Of a DNA stretch of 64,000 nucleotides, positions 9,982-20,862 are shown piece after piece. This stretch comes from Hypericum androsaemum (taxonomy: Eukaryota > Streptophyta > Magnoliopsida > Malpighiales > Hypericaceae), in the NCBI GenBank assembly GCA_963995505.1, contig OZ023181.1, forward strand, positions 9,415,721 through 9,479,720, given 5' to 3'. Each line of letters begins with the position of its first letter. The stretch's first letter is position 1. The notes below the pieces were generated by a model. That model did no database searches. It was not told the origin of the DNA and worked only from the letters and a program-made list of their open reading frames with translations. A program made the translations under genes and the position numbers.

Positions 9982-11513
9982 TTCAGGCTGAATTTATGGC
10001 CGTATACATAAATATATGTATGTTTTGACTATATATATAACTGGTATATATATAACTTTGCTTGAGAAGCAAAGTTTCTGTAAGATTGTGAAATCTAACA
10101 AAGCAATTAATTGGGGTATTTAATTAACAACGGCGCTCGTAATCACAAAGGAGCCAACGTCGTGACTGGTGAGGCTACGACGTCTGTGCTCCGATGTGCG
10201 CTAACGACGCCGGAGTCGGACCGAAGCAAGTGACGTCGATGACCGATTGGAGTTGGGCGAAGGTCGCTTCAAGCTTTTGAAGCTTGAAAAGCTTCGGACC
10301 GCCGTTAATGGCGATTCAAGATTTTCGTCCCGATTCCGGACACCACGCGTGAGGAGACGACGGATCGGGCTCAGGGACAACGTCAACATGACGGTGGAAA
10401 GGTCGTGACGGCTGCGGGGGCTACCTTGGAGGTTGTTTCCGGCCGCGAGCTGGTCTCGCCCAGTCATGGGTCTTGTCGTGGCGGTGGCGGTGGCGGTGTC
10501 GATCGGATCGGCGACGATCAGATTTTTATTTGTCAGGGACCGATTTGCAAAATTGTCCTAAGGGCATGCCTTGGAAATTTGATGTTCTTCAAGGACCGTT
10601 GTGCAAATTTTGAAAATCTGAAATTGCAGTTATGCCCCTGGGGTGTTTCTGTAATTTCAGATTTAATGGTTAATTACGGTATGGTACCTGGATTAATCAT
10701 AAAATTGCAATTTAGTCTCTAGTTAATTACAGGGACTTATTTGTAAATTTATTGGTATGGAATATTACAGTCTGATCCTCAGAAGTTTCTGTAATTTTCC
10801 GGGATAGCTGGCGAATTACTTTTTGGTCCCTGAATTAATTCTAAAATTGCAATTAGGTCCCTAGACTGAACTGAAAATAATGAATTAGATTCTAATAACT
10901 GTTTACATTTAATTTCTAAGTTAGATCTTATGAAATAATATGTGAACAATGAATGGATCTTGTTTGAGTAAGTTAAATACCCCGATAAAATTTTCCTCAA
11001 ACTTAAATATGGTTTTCATTTGGAATGAATGATGTCTTCCATTATAATTAAGAGAAACCGAGATTTTGCTCTATAGTATTTTAGACCAAAGTCTTTTGCT
11101 TGGAGCTACATCTAATGGAACTCTTATAGGCACATGTGAATGTCGTCGTGTGATGGTTGTAAACCACCCAAGTTATTTCACTAGCCAAAGCAAGGAAGTA
11201 ATAAGGGGACATCGATTGGACTGAGTCCGATAACTAGGAATTGTATGCACTGCAATTGGTTTGGAGACCTAGCGTTATGCTATTATAATCATCAGCCAAA
11301 GTAGGGGTTGTGATAGCAGTAATGTGGATCCTAGTCCATTATGATTTATATTAGATATAAATTCGTACTCTTCCGATGAGGTCGTTGGGTATGTGAAAAT
11401 AATGGAGACAAAATAAAACTAAAGGCCGTGTTTATTTTGATTGCTGAATGTTAATCACAGGAATTACATGTTGTTTAATTCTCGTTTTAATTTATTTCCT
11501 TAGGTGTGTTGAA

Positions 11514-11837
11514 ATGGCTAACATGTCGTTGAGATTTGTACTGGAATTGAACAGGTTGGCTGGGCCGAATTTTTTGGATTGGCACTGAAACATGCGTTTG
11601 ATGCTAAGGCAAGAAAGGATTGAGTACGTGTTGGACACGTCCATCCCTGTTACCCCTGCGGTTGATTCTTCTGAACTTGCTAAGTTTGATGTAGATGCTA
11701 AGAAGATGCATCAGGATGATGCAAAGCAGACGCAGTGTGTTATGTTGCTTGGTATAATGCCTGAGCAGCATAACCTGCTTAAGATGAAAGTAGAGATCTC
11801 CCAAAAGCGCAAAAGTTTTGCCAGAGAGAGGGCTTAG
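11514..11837 (+). pseudogene. N-terminal fragment of Copia gag with internal stop
   Basis: From ATG at 11514 the frame reads MANMSLRFVLELNRLAGPNF, LDWH, a TGA, then NMRLMLRQERIEYVLDTSIP and on to about 11837. This matches the usual start of Copia gag (LTGPNFLDWYRNLRIVLKQE-like). The TGA replaces the conserved Arg after DW. Only about 107 codons remain. Gag would form the virus-like particle; this remnant is non-functional. Confidence 0.8.
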
Positions 11838-12228
11838 GGTAAAAAAATGATATCAACGCTCTGTGCAGTTGAACTACAAGCCTTTTTTAAAACGAGAATC
11901 ATATCACTGGACCAAACACACTTCCTTTAAATTTATAAAACTCGACACCTAGTTAAGCTAGAACAACGCCTTCACCGGTTGATCTAAATAATAGTTAAAA
12001 ATAAAAAGAAATATTTCAAATTTTTTTGAAAGGTAAATTTTTACATCATGATAATGCCAGACCTTGAACCATGTACTTTCATGAAATTGGTAACGCCTTT
12101 TGTCGTTAGGGTACACTCCCTTTGGCAAAAATATGAAAACAAGGTTAGAAAATTAAAATAAAGAAAAAAGAAAGAAAATTATGAAAACAAGGTTAGAAAA
12201 TTTTAAAAAAAAGAAAAAAAGGGGACGA
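11838..12228. other. Short AT-rich gap before the large MULE
   Basis: A/T-rich sequence with a short duplicated AAACAAGGTTAGAAAATT motif (near 12138 and 12186). I see no gene in it. Confidence 0.6.
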
Positions 12229-12879
12229 TCAAGGAACGGGACGCGATTTGGTCCTGGGCCTATTATCCAGAACCGGCCTGGACGTTTATAAGGTCCGGAC
12301 GCACGCGGGAGCAGGCGAGTGTATTATGGTCAAAATATCCACACCACATGCGACGCGTGTGGCTATTTCAAAATGGAAAACCCCGCTTAAAAAATGGCAA
12401 AACGGTTGACAAGCAGATTTTTCGGGATTCAATTCCTCCTTCCTCATCAGGAAAAAAAAGGATAAACACCCATTTTCTCGCCATCTGCAGGTTAGAAACC
12501 CTAGATCACACCAAAAGGCACGGCGATTGGGACTGCAAAAACTACTGCAACCATCCATGAATCTTCAAATTACAGAGCAACAAACTACTGCAACAACCCT
12601 AGAAGAAACACAAAAGACGACAATGGATCTTCCAATTATAGAGCAAGAAACTTCGACCATTGAAGGTTAGTCGATCTCCTCCATCCCTCTCCCCTACATC
12701 GAACTACACCCATCCATTTTGAAAATCAACATCGAAATCTAAAACTCTTGCAGATCCAGAGCAACAAACGGGCGAGATAGCATGTTCAAATCAACACAGT
12801 TCAAAAACTTTGTCTATCCAATCCCAGGGAGGTAACTATTAGCCTGTAGCTCGTAGCTTGTCTTCGTACTAAAGATGTA

Positions 12880-13080
12880 GTTATTATTTAATGGTTTGTC
12901 ATGATATGAGTTAATAGTTCATTTTGTATGATTGAATGGTTCTTCATGATATGATTTAATAGTTTGTTATGTTACGATTGAATGATTCATATAATTTAAT
13001 GGTTGGTTCAATTACGATTGAATGGTTCGTCATGATATGATTTAATGGTTTGTTCAGTTATAATTAAGTTGTTTATTCAA
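12880..13080 (+). repeat. Tandem repeats filling a transposase intron
   Basis: Repeats of about 20-23 bp built on GATTGAATGGTTYGT occupy most of the intron 12832-13096. The same unit fills the next intron (13873-14037) and much of 14788-14934. Confidence 0.8.
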
Positions 13081-13872
13081 TTTTCCTTTTATGCAGACTC
13101 AAAATTGGAACAACTGAAAAAAGAAGAATTCTGGAAAGAAAAATAGTTTGCCACCCCTGAAAATATGCGAGAATTTTACTACTCTTACGCCCACCAAAAA
13201 GGATTTGGTGTGCGTACTCAGTATAGGTGAGAACGGATTATCAATGGCCTAAATACCATATATTATGTCAAATACGTCTGCAACAAAGAGGGTTTCCGTC
13301 GGCCATCTAAGAATTTAAAAGAGAAAGATGCTCGGCCTTATGATCAAAGAGAGGAAAGAGTTGGGTGCCGTGCAATGATTTATTTCCATTATTCGATAGA
13401 GACAGCAGCTTATTATATAAAGGAATGGGTTGTTGAACATAATGATCACGAGCTACACTCTGAGGCGTGTTCCCATATGCACAGATCAGCCAGAGCTCTC
13501 AATCCTATTCAGCAACACATAGCTAACCTAAATAATCAAATAGGTATCCCACTAAGATCATCTTATGAGCTGATGGCAGCAGCTGCTGGAGGTAAGCAAC
13601 ATCTTGGTTTCCTTCACGTGGATCTAAAAAATTATCTGGGCAGTCGAAGACAAAGGGCAATGAAAGGAGGTGAAGCTACTGCCCTGCTCGAGTATTTTAG
13701 AATAGAAGCATACCAAAATCCATTTTTTATTATGATATAGAAGTGGACTGTGAAGAAAAGATTGCAAATTTTTTTTGGGCTGACAGAAGGATGAGGATGG
13801 ACTATAAATATTTTGGTGATGCAATCTCCTTCGACACAACATACCGAACAAACAAAAATTATCGGCCATTAG

Positions 13873-14037
13873 GTATGTTGAATGGTTGGTCAACTCTGAT
13901 TGAATAGTTTTTTCAGTTACGATTGAATGGTTTTTCAGTTACGATTAAATGGTTCGTTCTTTTCGATTGTATGGTTTGTTCAGTTCCGAATAAATAGTTT
14001 GTTCAGTTTTATTGAATGATTTATTCACCTCATGCAG
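13873..14037 (+). repeat. Transposase intron made of the same tandem repeat
   Basis: Between donor G|GTATGTTG and acceptor CATGCAG|C are about seven copies of a TTACGATTGAATGGTTTGTTCAG-like unit. Splicing joins P-L to A-L-F-V-G in frame. Confidence 0.8.
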
Positions 14038-15599
14038 CGTTATTCGTTGGATATGACAACCATTGCATGGGCTGCATTTTTGGTGCAGCTCTTCTGTTTG
14101 ACGAGACAATAGATTCATTTCGATGGTTGTTCAAAACTTTCTTAAGGTGCATGAATGACAAAGGACCAGAAACGATCTTCATTGACCAGGATGCAGCAAT
14201 ATCTAATGCCATCGAGTCTGATCTGCCAAATACGTACCATTGTCTCTGTACGTGGCATATACTAGAGAACGCGAAGAAACATCTTAGTCGTCTATACACA
14301 TCTAAGGTAGCAAATTCGTTCCTTTATATGATAAATGAGGTAGACGATGAGGAAGAGTTTAATTATGAATGGAATCTTATGATACAAGAGTGTTTCAACT
14401 CTGTTGGACACAAATGGCTGAATACAATACACAAATCAAGAAAAAAATAGTCATCTGCATGGGTTAAGCAACACTTCACCGCTGGGATGGTCACAACACA
14501 AGTTGTTGAATCCTTCAACAGCATTATAAGGCGGTATCTACAACCCGAATACAACCTCCTACAGTTCTTCGCACATTTTAACCATCTTTTGGATGGCAGA
14601 AGGTATGAAGTAGCTAAGGCCGACTATGACTCCAAGGATAAGAGACGCAACAACAAAAATAGATACAACCAATTACTAAATTCAGCAGAAGTCTATACAC
14701 ATTGCATGTATGAAAAGTTTCAGGAACAATACGATCAATCTGCTGCCTACATGATAGAGCTACAATGGGACAACCAACATCTCACAGGTATGCTCTATCA
14801 CTGCCCTGATTGTTGTGTTATGATTTAATAGTTTATTCTGCCATGCTTAAATGATTTGTTCTTTGATGATTAGATGGTCTTTGTTAATACCATGTGCAAA
14901 TCACATTAGACACTACAATGTCTACACACTTTAGTTAAGCTAGATGAGAGAATGGTGCAGGTTCACAAGTCACAAATGATACTCACATGCACATGTCGTT
15001 TGTATGAAACAGTTGGACTATTTTGCAGACACATATTAATAGTCATGGAGGCTTTGAGATCCTTAGGAGAAGAAGAATTCAGAGAGCTGCCTAACCATTA
15101 TGTTATGAAAAGGTGGACAGTAAAAGCAAAGGATGGACTGGAGGAATCCGAGCTCCCTCTAAGAAGCTGTCAGAAAAGTAACAACAACGAAAGCTTCAAT
15201 AAAGTAAAATGCAAGCTACTGGAGCTGGCAGATGAAGCCTTGTTGGATGCCCAGAATATCAATATTCTGGAAGAGCTAATTGTTACTGCGAGACATCAAA
15301 TCTGACAACGTAGAGAAGCTCAAACACAATCAGCACAACCAGATGATTTTCAGACATCAACATCTCAACAACTTGGCAAAATTTTAAAGATGAGAGAGAA
15401 TCCAAAGAAGTCAAAGAATAGAATAAAGAGTAAAAATGAGATCGGACGGATGAACAAAAAGGCAAAGTACAAATGTTTGGCGATAGACTTGAACAATCCT
15501 GCCCAATAACAAGATTTTTTAAATGTTTATGTTCATTCCCATACATTCTGATACTGTGGATACATTGATTAATGACATTACTGTTCTTTTAATACAGTG

Positions 15600-16340
15600 G
15601 ACTGTTCTTTAATAATCAAATAGTTTGCTAGGTTATGATTCAATGGTTCGCTAAGTTACGATTCAATGGTTTGCTATGTTACGATTCAATGGTTTGTTAT
15701 TTTACGTTTCAATGGTTTACTAGGTTACGATTTAATGGTTTGGTATGTTACGATTCAATGGTTTTGTATGTGATGATATAATGGTTGGCTTTTTTATAAT
15801 ACAATGATAAGGGGTTTAGGAATAGAATTGAACAAACACTTAGCGATAGACTTGAACATTCTTGCCCAATAACAAGCATAACAAAGATATTTAATATTTC
15901 TTCTCTCAAGGTTCAATAGTTTGCTATGTTACGATTCAATGGTTTGCTATGTTACGATTCAATAGTTTGTTATTTTACAATTCAATGGTTTACTAGGTTA
16001 CGATTTAATGATTTGGTATATTACGATTCAATGGTTTGCTATGTGATGATATAATGGTTGGCTTTTTTATAATACAATGATAAGGGGCTTAAGGATAGAA
16101 TTGAACAAATACTTAGCGATAGACTTGAACATTCCTGCCCAATAACAAACACAACAAAGATATTTAATGTTTCTTCTCTCAAGGTTCAATGGTTTGCTAT
16201 GTTACGATTCAATAGTTTGCTATGTTACGATCCAATGGTTTGCTATGTTACGATTTAATGGTTTGCTATATTACGATTCAATAGTTTGCTATATTATGAT
16301 TAGACACCATCCAATGGTTTGCTATATTATATCAGAAGCA
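15600..16340 (+). repeat. 23-bp minisatellite in three larger blocks between the convergent genes
   Basis: Unit GTTACGATTCAATGGTTTG plus CTAT (23 bp) recurs at about 15640-15770, 15910-16050 and 16185-16330. Blocks two and three are preceded by a copy of the transposase tail (GCGATAGACTTGAACA...CTGCCCAATAACAA), at about 15842 and 16116, so a larger unit of about 275 bp has also been duplicated. Confidence 0.85.
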
Positions 16341-18072
16341 CACAAAATCTATAGATCTGTAATATCAATTCGAATAAACTGTGGATTTGTTTAGCATAAT
16401 AACTAGGTGCATGTTCAACAATAGTTCGACCGAAAAAGTATATAACCTGGACAACGTTCAACTGTGGAGTATCACAATTATTTAACCCGCTTCTTCTTGC
16501 CTTTAGACCCTCACCATTTCATGGCGGCTTGCACAACCAATGGCAACACAAGATTATCAAGATGCACCACCATTGTCTTCAACATATTCTTCCTGTGCTC
16601 AATGAGAAATGCACTTGTCTTCCAATTCCTTGTGTACATTGGATCAATCTCATTCAATGGCCAGCGTTTGGTGTATAGTTCACAGAAGAGGGACGCATAT
16701 ACTCCACAACTTCGGGTGTCGGGTTGCTTTGGAATATTATGCAAGATCCTGAATTCATATTCTTTAGCATTTACTTCTCTGAAATCACTCAGAAAGTAAA
16801 TAAAAAGACCAAAAATCTTTTGTGCGTGGTTGATCAACTCCTCCTCCTTCTGTTCAACTTTTAAGGCAACATCGATCACGAACACAGAAAAGTGATCAAC
16901 GTGGAACTATAGGAAGATCCACTGTCAACGAAACAGAAACGAAAATAAAAATCAACACAAAACTTGAGAATTATAAAAATAAAAATAGCTGCAATCAAAC
17001 TTACATATAGAATGCGCTTCTTGTCTTCAGGTTTTCTCAGAAAAGGAAAAAAACTATTAACAGTATTCTCAATATCTGTGAAATGAGCACGAGGGTTGGC
17101 AATTCCATCAACATTTGGATGTTCAGGCTTCAACCACCTTTCCTACAATCATTTATAAAAAAAATAAAATACAAAAGCATCAGATATCATCCGATGGTTT
17201 ACAATATTATTATTCAATTGTATGATACTCACCGCTACCCAAATAGGGAGTATCACACGATCAATATTCTCCCCATGGGCTTTCATGCCTTTGAGATGAT
17301 ATCTGAGATACCAATCTACAGCTGCTGATGAAAGCCACATCATTGGGCCAAGAGATTCAGTGTCGTCCCGCACCAATTTGATATTACCATCCCATCCAAA
17401 AATCTCTCCTCTGCAAAGCCATAACAACAAAATTATTTAAAATATATAGCTAAGAAATATTGCACAACCACCCACATATCAATAACGTTCACACAATCAA
17501 CTTACGACATATTTGGTCTCTTTCCTATTGCATACTGCCAGATAACATCATGCATATCATCCGTCATCTCCATGAACACTTTCTTGGCATCCGCAGCCGC
17601 CTCTGGTCGATTAACAAATTTTTCAACATGCTTGTTGTATCTGGGAGGTGGGTTGTTAACCTTTACCTCCCTTTCAAGTGCTTCAATCTCAACAGGGGTC
17701 AACTCATGCACAACAACCCACTCAACTTCTTTCCCTTTGTCCTTTTTCACCTTCTTAGAGCAAGGAGGAGGATCCATTGCTGGTACAACATCAGCTTCTG
17801 CTACTCCTTTGTCCTTATTTCCCCTCCTACGATGGCAAAGAGAATCCATTTGTGGAACATCAAAAGCTGTCACTCCTTCGTTCTTATCCCCCCTCTTCCT
17901 CTTCTTCTTATTCTCACCCGTAAAAGGAGTCTTCAGGTTCTTACTACGATACCTTGTGCGCTTGCCTATAACATTAGGACTCGCCGGCTCATCCAAAATA
18001 ATCATACCCGGGGCACCAGCAACATCACCACTACCCACATTACCCATCTCCCCCTTCTTGCCAGCAATCATC

Positions 18073-18246
18073 TTTGCTGAAACCTCATCTACATGTGCAA
18101 AAAATAAATGTGTAAAATTTGGATCATTAAACAAGCTTTGCGAATCAGATTCATTTACCTTTGCTGAAATCTCGTCAACCCGGGCAAAAAGTAATTGTGT
18201 AAAAATTGGATCATTAAACAAGCTCTGCGAATCAGATTCTTTAGAC
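18073..18246 (-). repeat. In-frame 87-bp tandem duplication in the ULP1-like gene
   Basis: Two copies, 87 bp (29 codons) apart, each encoding ESDSQSLFNDP.FT..FA.VDE.SAK. The phase is kept, so the reading frame survives. Confidence 0.85.
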
Positions 18247-18569
18247 TGGTTGGCATCTCCAGCAGGTTGGTGAACGTTATGTGTGGCAGCAAATTTATCG
18301 AAAAGATCTTCAAAACCTAATGAGAAAGATGGAGGATCAAAATCATTACCAACACGAGGTGCACCATCCTTTTTCTCATCACGATCATGATGATCAGACC
18401 CCCTGCCCTCTTCAACCCCCTTAACAACTTCTTGTGACAGATCTTCTGCACTCCTAACAGCGTCTTCACCCATGCTTGACACTGATGCGAAAATATCACT
18501 CTGAATGTCCTCCGCATCATACTTTTTGCCTCTCCTAAGTTCCCACATATGAATCGTCTGTTACAGTAT

Positions 18570-18740
18570 ATATTAACAACAAATTGTTTGTTATGTAATC
18601 ATCAAATAGTTTGATCTATTATGATTAAATGGCTTGTTCTGTTATGATTAAATAGTTTGTTCTGCTATGATTGAATGATTTGGTCTTTGATTATTAAATT
18701 ATTTGTTATGTGATGATTAAATAGTTTGTTAACAAGGAAT
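18570..18740 (+). repeat. Repeat-filled intron of the ULP1-like gene
   Basis: The intron between exons two and three (18558-18743) is made of GTTATGATTAAATAGTTTGTTCT-like units, the same family as the arrays in the transposase introns. Confidence 0.75.
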
Positions 18741-20019
18741 TACCTTTTTGTTCTGCCACCTTCTCGTCCTCAACCTTGACAACACATCATTCACAATTTC
18801 ACGCTTGTCACGTGACGCTGTTGGAAATTGATCATTCACATCTGCACCCTCATTTTCAACGTCGCTATCTTCCCCCATCACTCCCTCTACCCCTGTCACT
18901 CCATCTCCCACTCCATCCTCTTCTCCTACCACTCCCTCACCTACTCCAGCCTCTCCCTTCTCCCCACCCTCCTGCTCCTCTTCCACTTCCTCTACCCCTT
19001 CAGCCTCTCCCTTCTTCCCGTCCTCTTTCATTGCCGTCCCCGTCCCCGTCCCCTTCCCCTTCCTATCATCAATCTCTGCCATGATCTTTCTTCTAAGGGA
19101 TTTTAAGTCTTTGATCCGAACATCGATTTCCCCTAATTTTTTAAGAAGCTGCAACAACAGATTAAAAAGATTTAAATATCAAATATTAAGAACACAAAAT
19201 TTAAATATCAGATATTAAGAACACAATACAATATAAAGAAATAAATGAAACAAGCACCTCTTTATTTGGCAACAACAACCATTGGTCATCATTTACATTC
19301 GAGGAGGAAGGGACATTTCCAGCAGCAGCAAGCTCTGCAAGGTGGGTATGGTATCTCATCAACAAGTGCGTGTTACCACCATACTTGATTACAGTGGTAG
19401 CAGCACTATCTAGCCCAAGCCTCAACCCAATATTGGCCCTTTCAGCAACATACTTGCACCAATTATATTTCCTTGAATGGTGTGGCGGATTGATATATGC
19501 ATAAAGCTTGCCACAAACTACATCAGATATGGTTGGGGAAAGGAAAATCCCAATGCCATACAAGATATATAATTGTGCCCAATCTACATCTTCGACCGAC
19601 TTATCACGCAACAATACCGCCCTCACTTCCTTGAGCCTAATAAAAGAATGTTTTCTCTGTTTCAATGAATACCTACCCAAAAAATCAGTGAGATTTGTTT
19701 TCCCATCTCCCTTCCCCCTGAAATCATCACGATCTAGAACAATATCAACATCCTCATTGGGGATGCCATAGCTGTTGTTCACAAACAACTTAGAAATAGT
19801 ACGCAAATGCGCCCCCTTATCCTTGCATATTGCAACAAATTCAGCCATCTATTTTGGTCTAATATCAGCCTCTTCAACTTTGAAGAGATAGGAAAACCCA
19901 GCTTGCTTAATGAAATGTATCCGTTCTGCAGCATCTGGGTGACTTTGGGGACCAAAAAAATGACAATTCAATTCCTTCATGTAGCTCGGCCTCCCACACG
20001 ACTTTTGTTCTGGACCCAC

Positions 20020-20853
20020 CTGCAATAAAAACAACCATAAACTTGGCTTCGATGAAGACGAGCAAATTTGGACACAGCTAGGTGCATGTTCAACAGAAGA
20101 AACTATTTTATAATAAAGGATTAAACCATTCAATAATGACAGGACAAACTATTTAATAATGAAGATCAAACAATTGAAACACTCCAGAACAAAGCATGGC
20201 TCTAAAATAACACTAAAATTCCTAAATAACAGTAAAATAAAATAAAAATCTTGACAAATCAAAAACCCTAAATAATATTAAAATTCCTAAAAAAATAAGA
20301 AAACTCTTGACAAGATCAAAAACCGAAAACCCTAATAACACAAAAAAATAACTATCAAACCCTAATAACCATAATAACGTGGAAGAAGATGAAGTAAAAG
20401 GAGAAGTACGTGACCTCGCCGTCGGTTGTCGACCTCGCTTTCGGTTTTCGACCTCGCCGTCGATTGTCCATCTGGCCCACTCGAGACATTGCAGTTGGTT
20501 GTACATTCGCTGCATCAGTAGTCCACCTCGTTCACTCGCGAACTCGACGTCAGTTGGAATCGACTAGAGAAAGGGGGGATAGAGAGACAGACGGAGAGAG
20601 AGCGCGAAGAGAGAGTATAGTTGGAGAAGCAGAGGAGACGCAATTTTGAAAAAAGGGAGGGAGGGCGATTTCGTGGTTGTATTCACGCGCTCACGAAAGG
20701 GGATCAATTAAGTTAACAAAGTGACTAAAATATCCCCGACCATCTCTGCCCCGTCAGATCAACGTCTCTATTTTTTCGGATTGATCCAACGGCCTGAAAA
20801 CTATCCAGAACAGGCCTGGAAGGAAATCAAAGCCCAGGATGGAATCCGCCCCC
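20020..20853 (-). other. Upstream region and right end of the large MULE
   Basis: Holds the unresolved 5' part of the ULP1-like gene, a short GTCGACCTCGCCGTCGGTTG-like repeat cluster (about 20410-20465), a purine-rich GAGAGA stretch (20570-20640) and the degenerate right terminal repeat. No second clear coding exon was found. Confidence 0.5.
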
Positions 20854-20862
20854 TCAAGAAAC

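Larger units (their letters stand above)
8461..11837 (+). mobile_element. Truncated Copia LTR retrotransposon (LTR, primer site, leader, start of gag)
   Basis: A candidate LTR starts TGTTAGTATATACG at 8461 and ends ...ATCCA at 9965. A primer-binding site for initiator methionine tRNA lies at 9970-9981. A non-coding leader of about 1.5 kb precedes a recognisable Copia gag start at 11514. Sequence similarity to a retrotransposon stops near 11837; protease, integrase, RT and the 3' LTR are missing. The orientation and spacing fit a large Copia element with a long leader. The left LTR border is inferred from TG and its position after the LINE remnant; no second LTR is available for comparison. 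Confidence 0.7.
12557..15509 (+). pseudogene. Decayed FAR1/FHY3-type MULE transposase, five exons
   Basis: Likely exons are 12557-12665, 12754-12831, 13097-13872, 14038-14787 and 14935-15509, all with GT-AG borders that keep frame. Domain order: FAR1 DNA-binding region (FYYSYAHQKGFGVR...VCNKEGF..., about 13170-13340), MULE transposase core with candidate catalytic Asp in ISFDTTYRTN and IFIDQDAAI and the HCLCTWHI motif, then a SWIM zinc finger (CTCRLYETVGLFCRH, near 14990-15035), then a basic tail. Defects: TAG near 13144, TGA near 13228, a 1-bp loss in a T run near 13725, TAG near 14448 and TGA at 15303. It would have cut and joined the element ends. Introns 2-4 are largely tandem repeat. Confidence 0.85.
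16511..20019 (-). pseudogene. Decayed ULP1-like (C48) cysteine protease gene of the MULE
   Basis: Probable exons, transcribed leftwards: 20019-19258, 19148-18744, 18557-17506, 17410-17233, 17142-17005 and 16906-16511; an earlier exon is not resolved. The first exon has a DUF1985-like region (TISKLFVNNSYGIPNEDVD, DVDWAQLYILYGIGIFLSP). The second and third encode acidic, low-complexity and Lys-rich linker. The last encodes the protease core, with candidate catalytic His and Asp in HFSVFVIDVA and Gln/Cys in PKQPDTRSCGVY. ULP1 enzymes process SUMO or remove it from proteins; the substrate of the MULE versions is unknown. A TAG at 19849-19851 interrupts exon one (RPK*MAEF), so I call it a pseudogene, though the C-terminal exons are intact. 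Confidence 0.78.
12238..20853. mobile_element. Large two-gene MULE: FAR1-like transposase (+) and ULP1-like protease (-)
   Basis: The outer ends are degenerate inverted repeats: GGGACGCGATTTGG...CCTGGGCC on the left and, reverse complemented, GGGGGCGGATTCCATCCTGGGCT on the right. The flanks give a 9-bp target duplication with one mismatch: TCAAGGAAC at 12229-12237 and TCAAGAAAC at 20854-20862. A 9-bp duplication is the Mutator hallmark. Inside, a transposase gene (12557-15509, +) and a ULP1-type cysteine protease gene (16511-20019, -) run towards each other, with tandem repeats between them. MULEs carrying ULP1-like genes (Kaonashi/KI-type) are known in plants. Both genes here carry disabling mutations. 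Confidence 0.88.

Noticed and set aside
17460..18273. Plus-strand open frames opposite the ULP1-like gene
   Set aside because: They are shadows of the minus-strand linker exon, which has splice sites, family motifs and an in-frame duplication.
18776..19106. Pro/Leu/Ser-rich plus-strand frames
   Set aside because: Antisense of the acidic Glu/Gly-rich exon of the ULP1-like gene.
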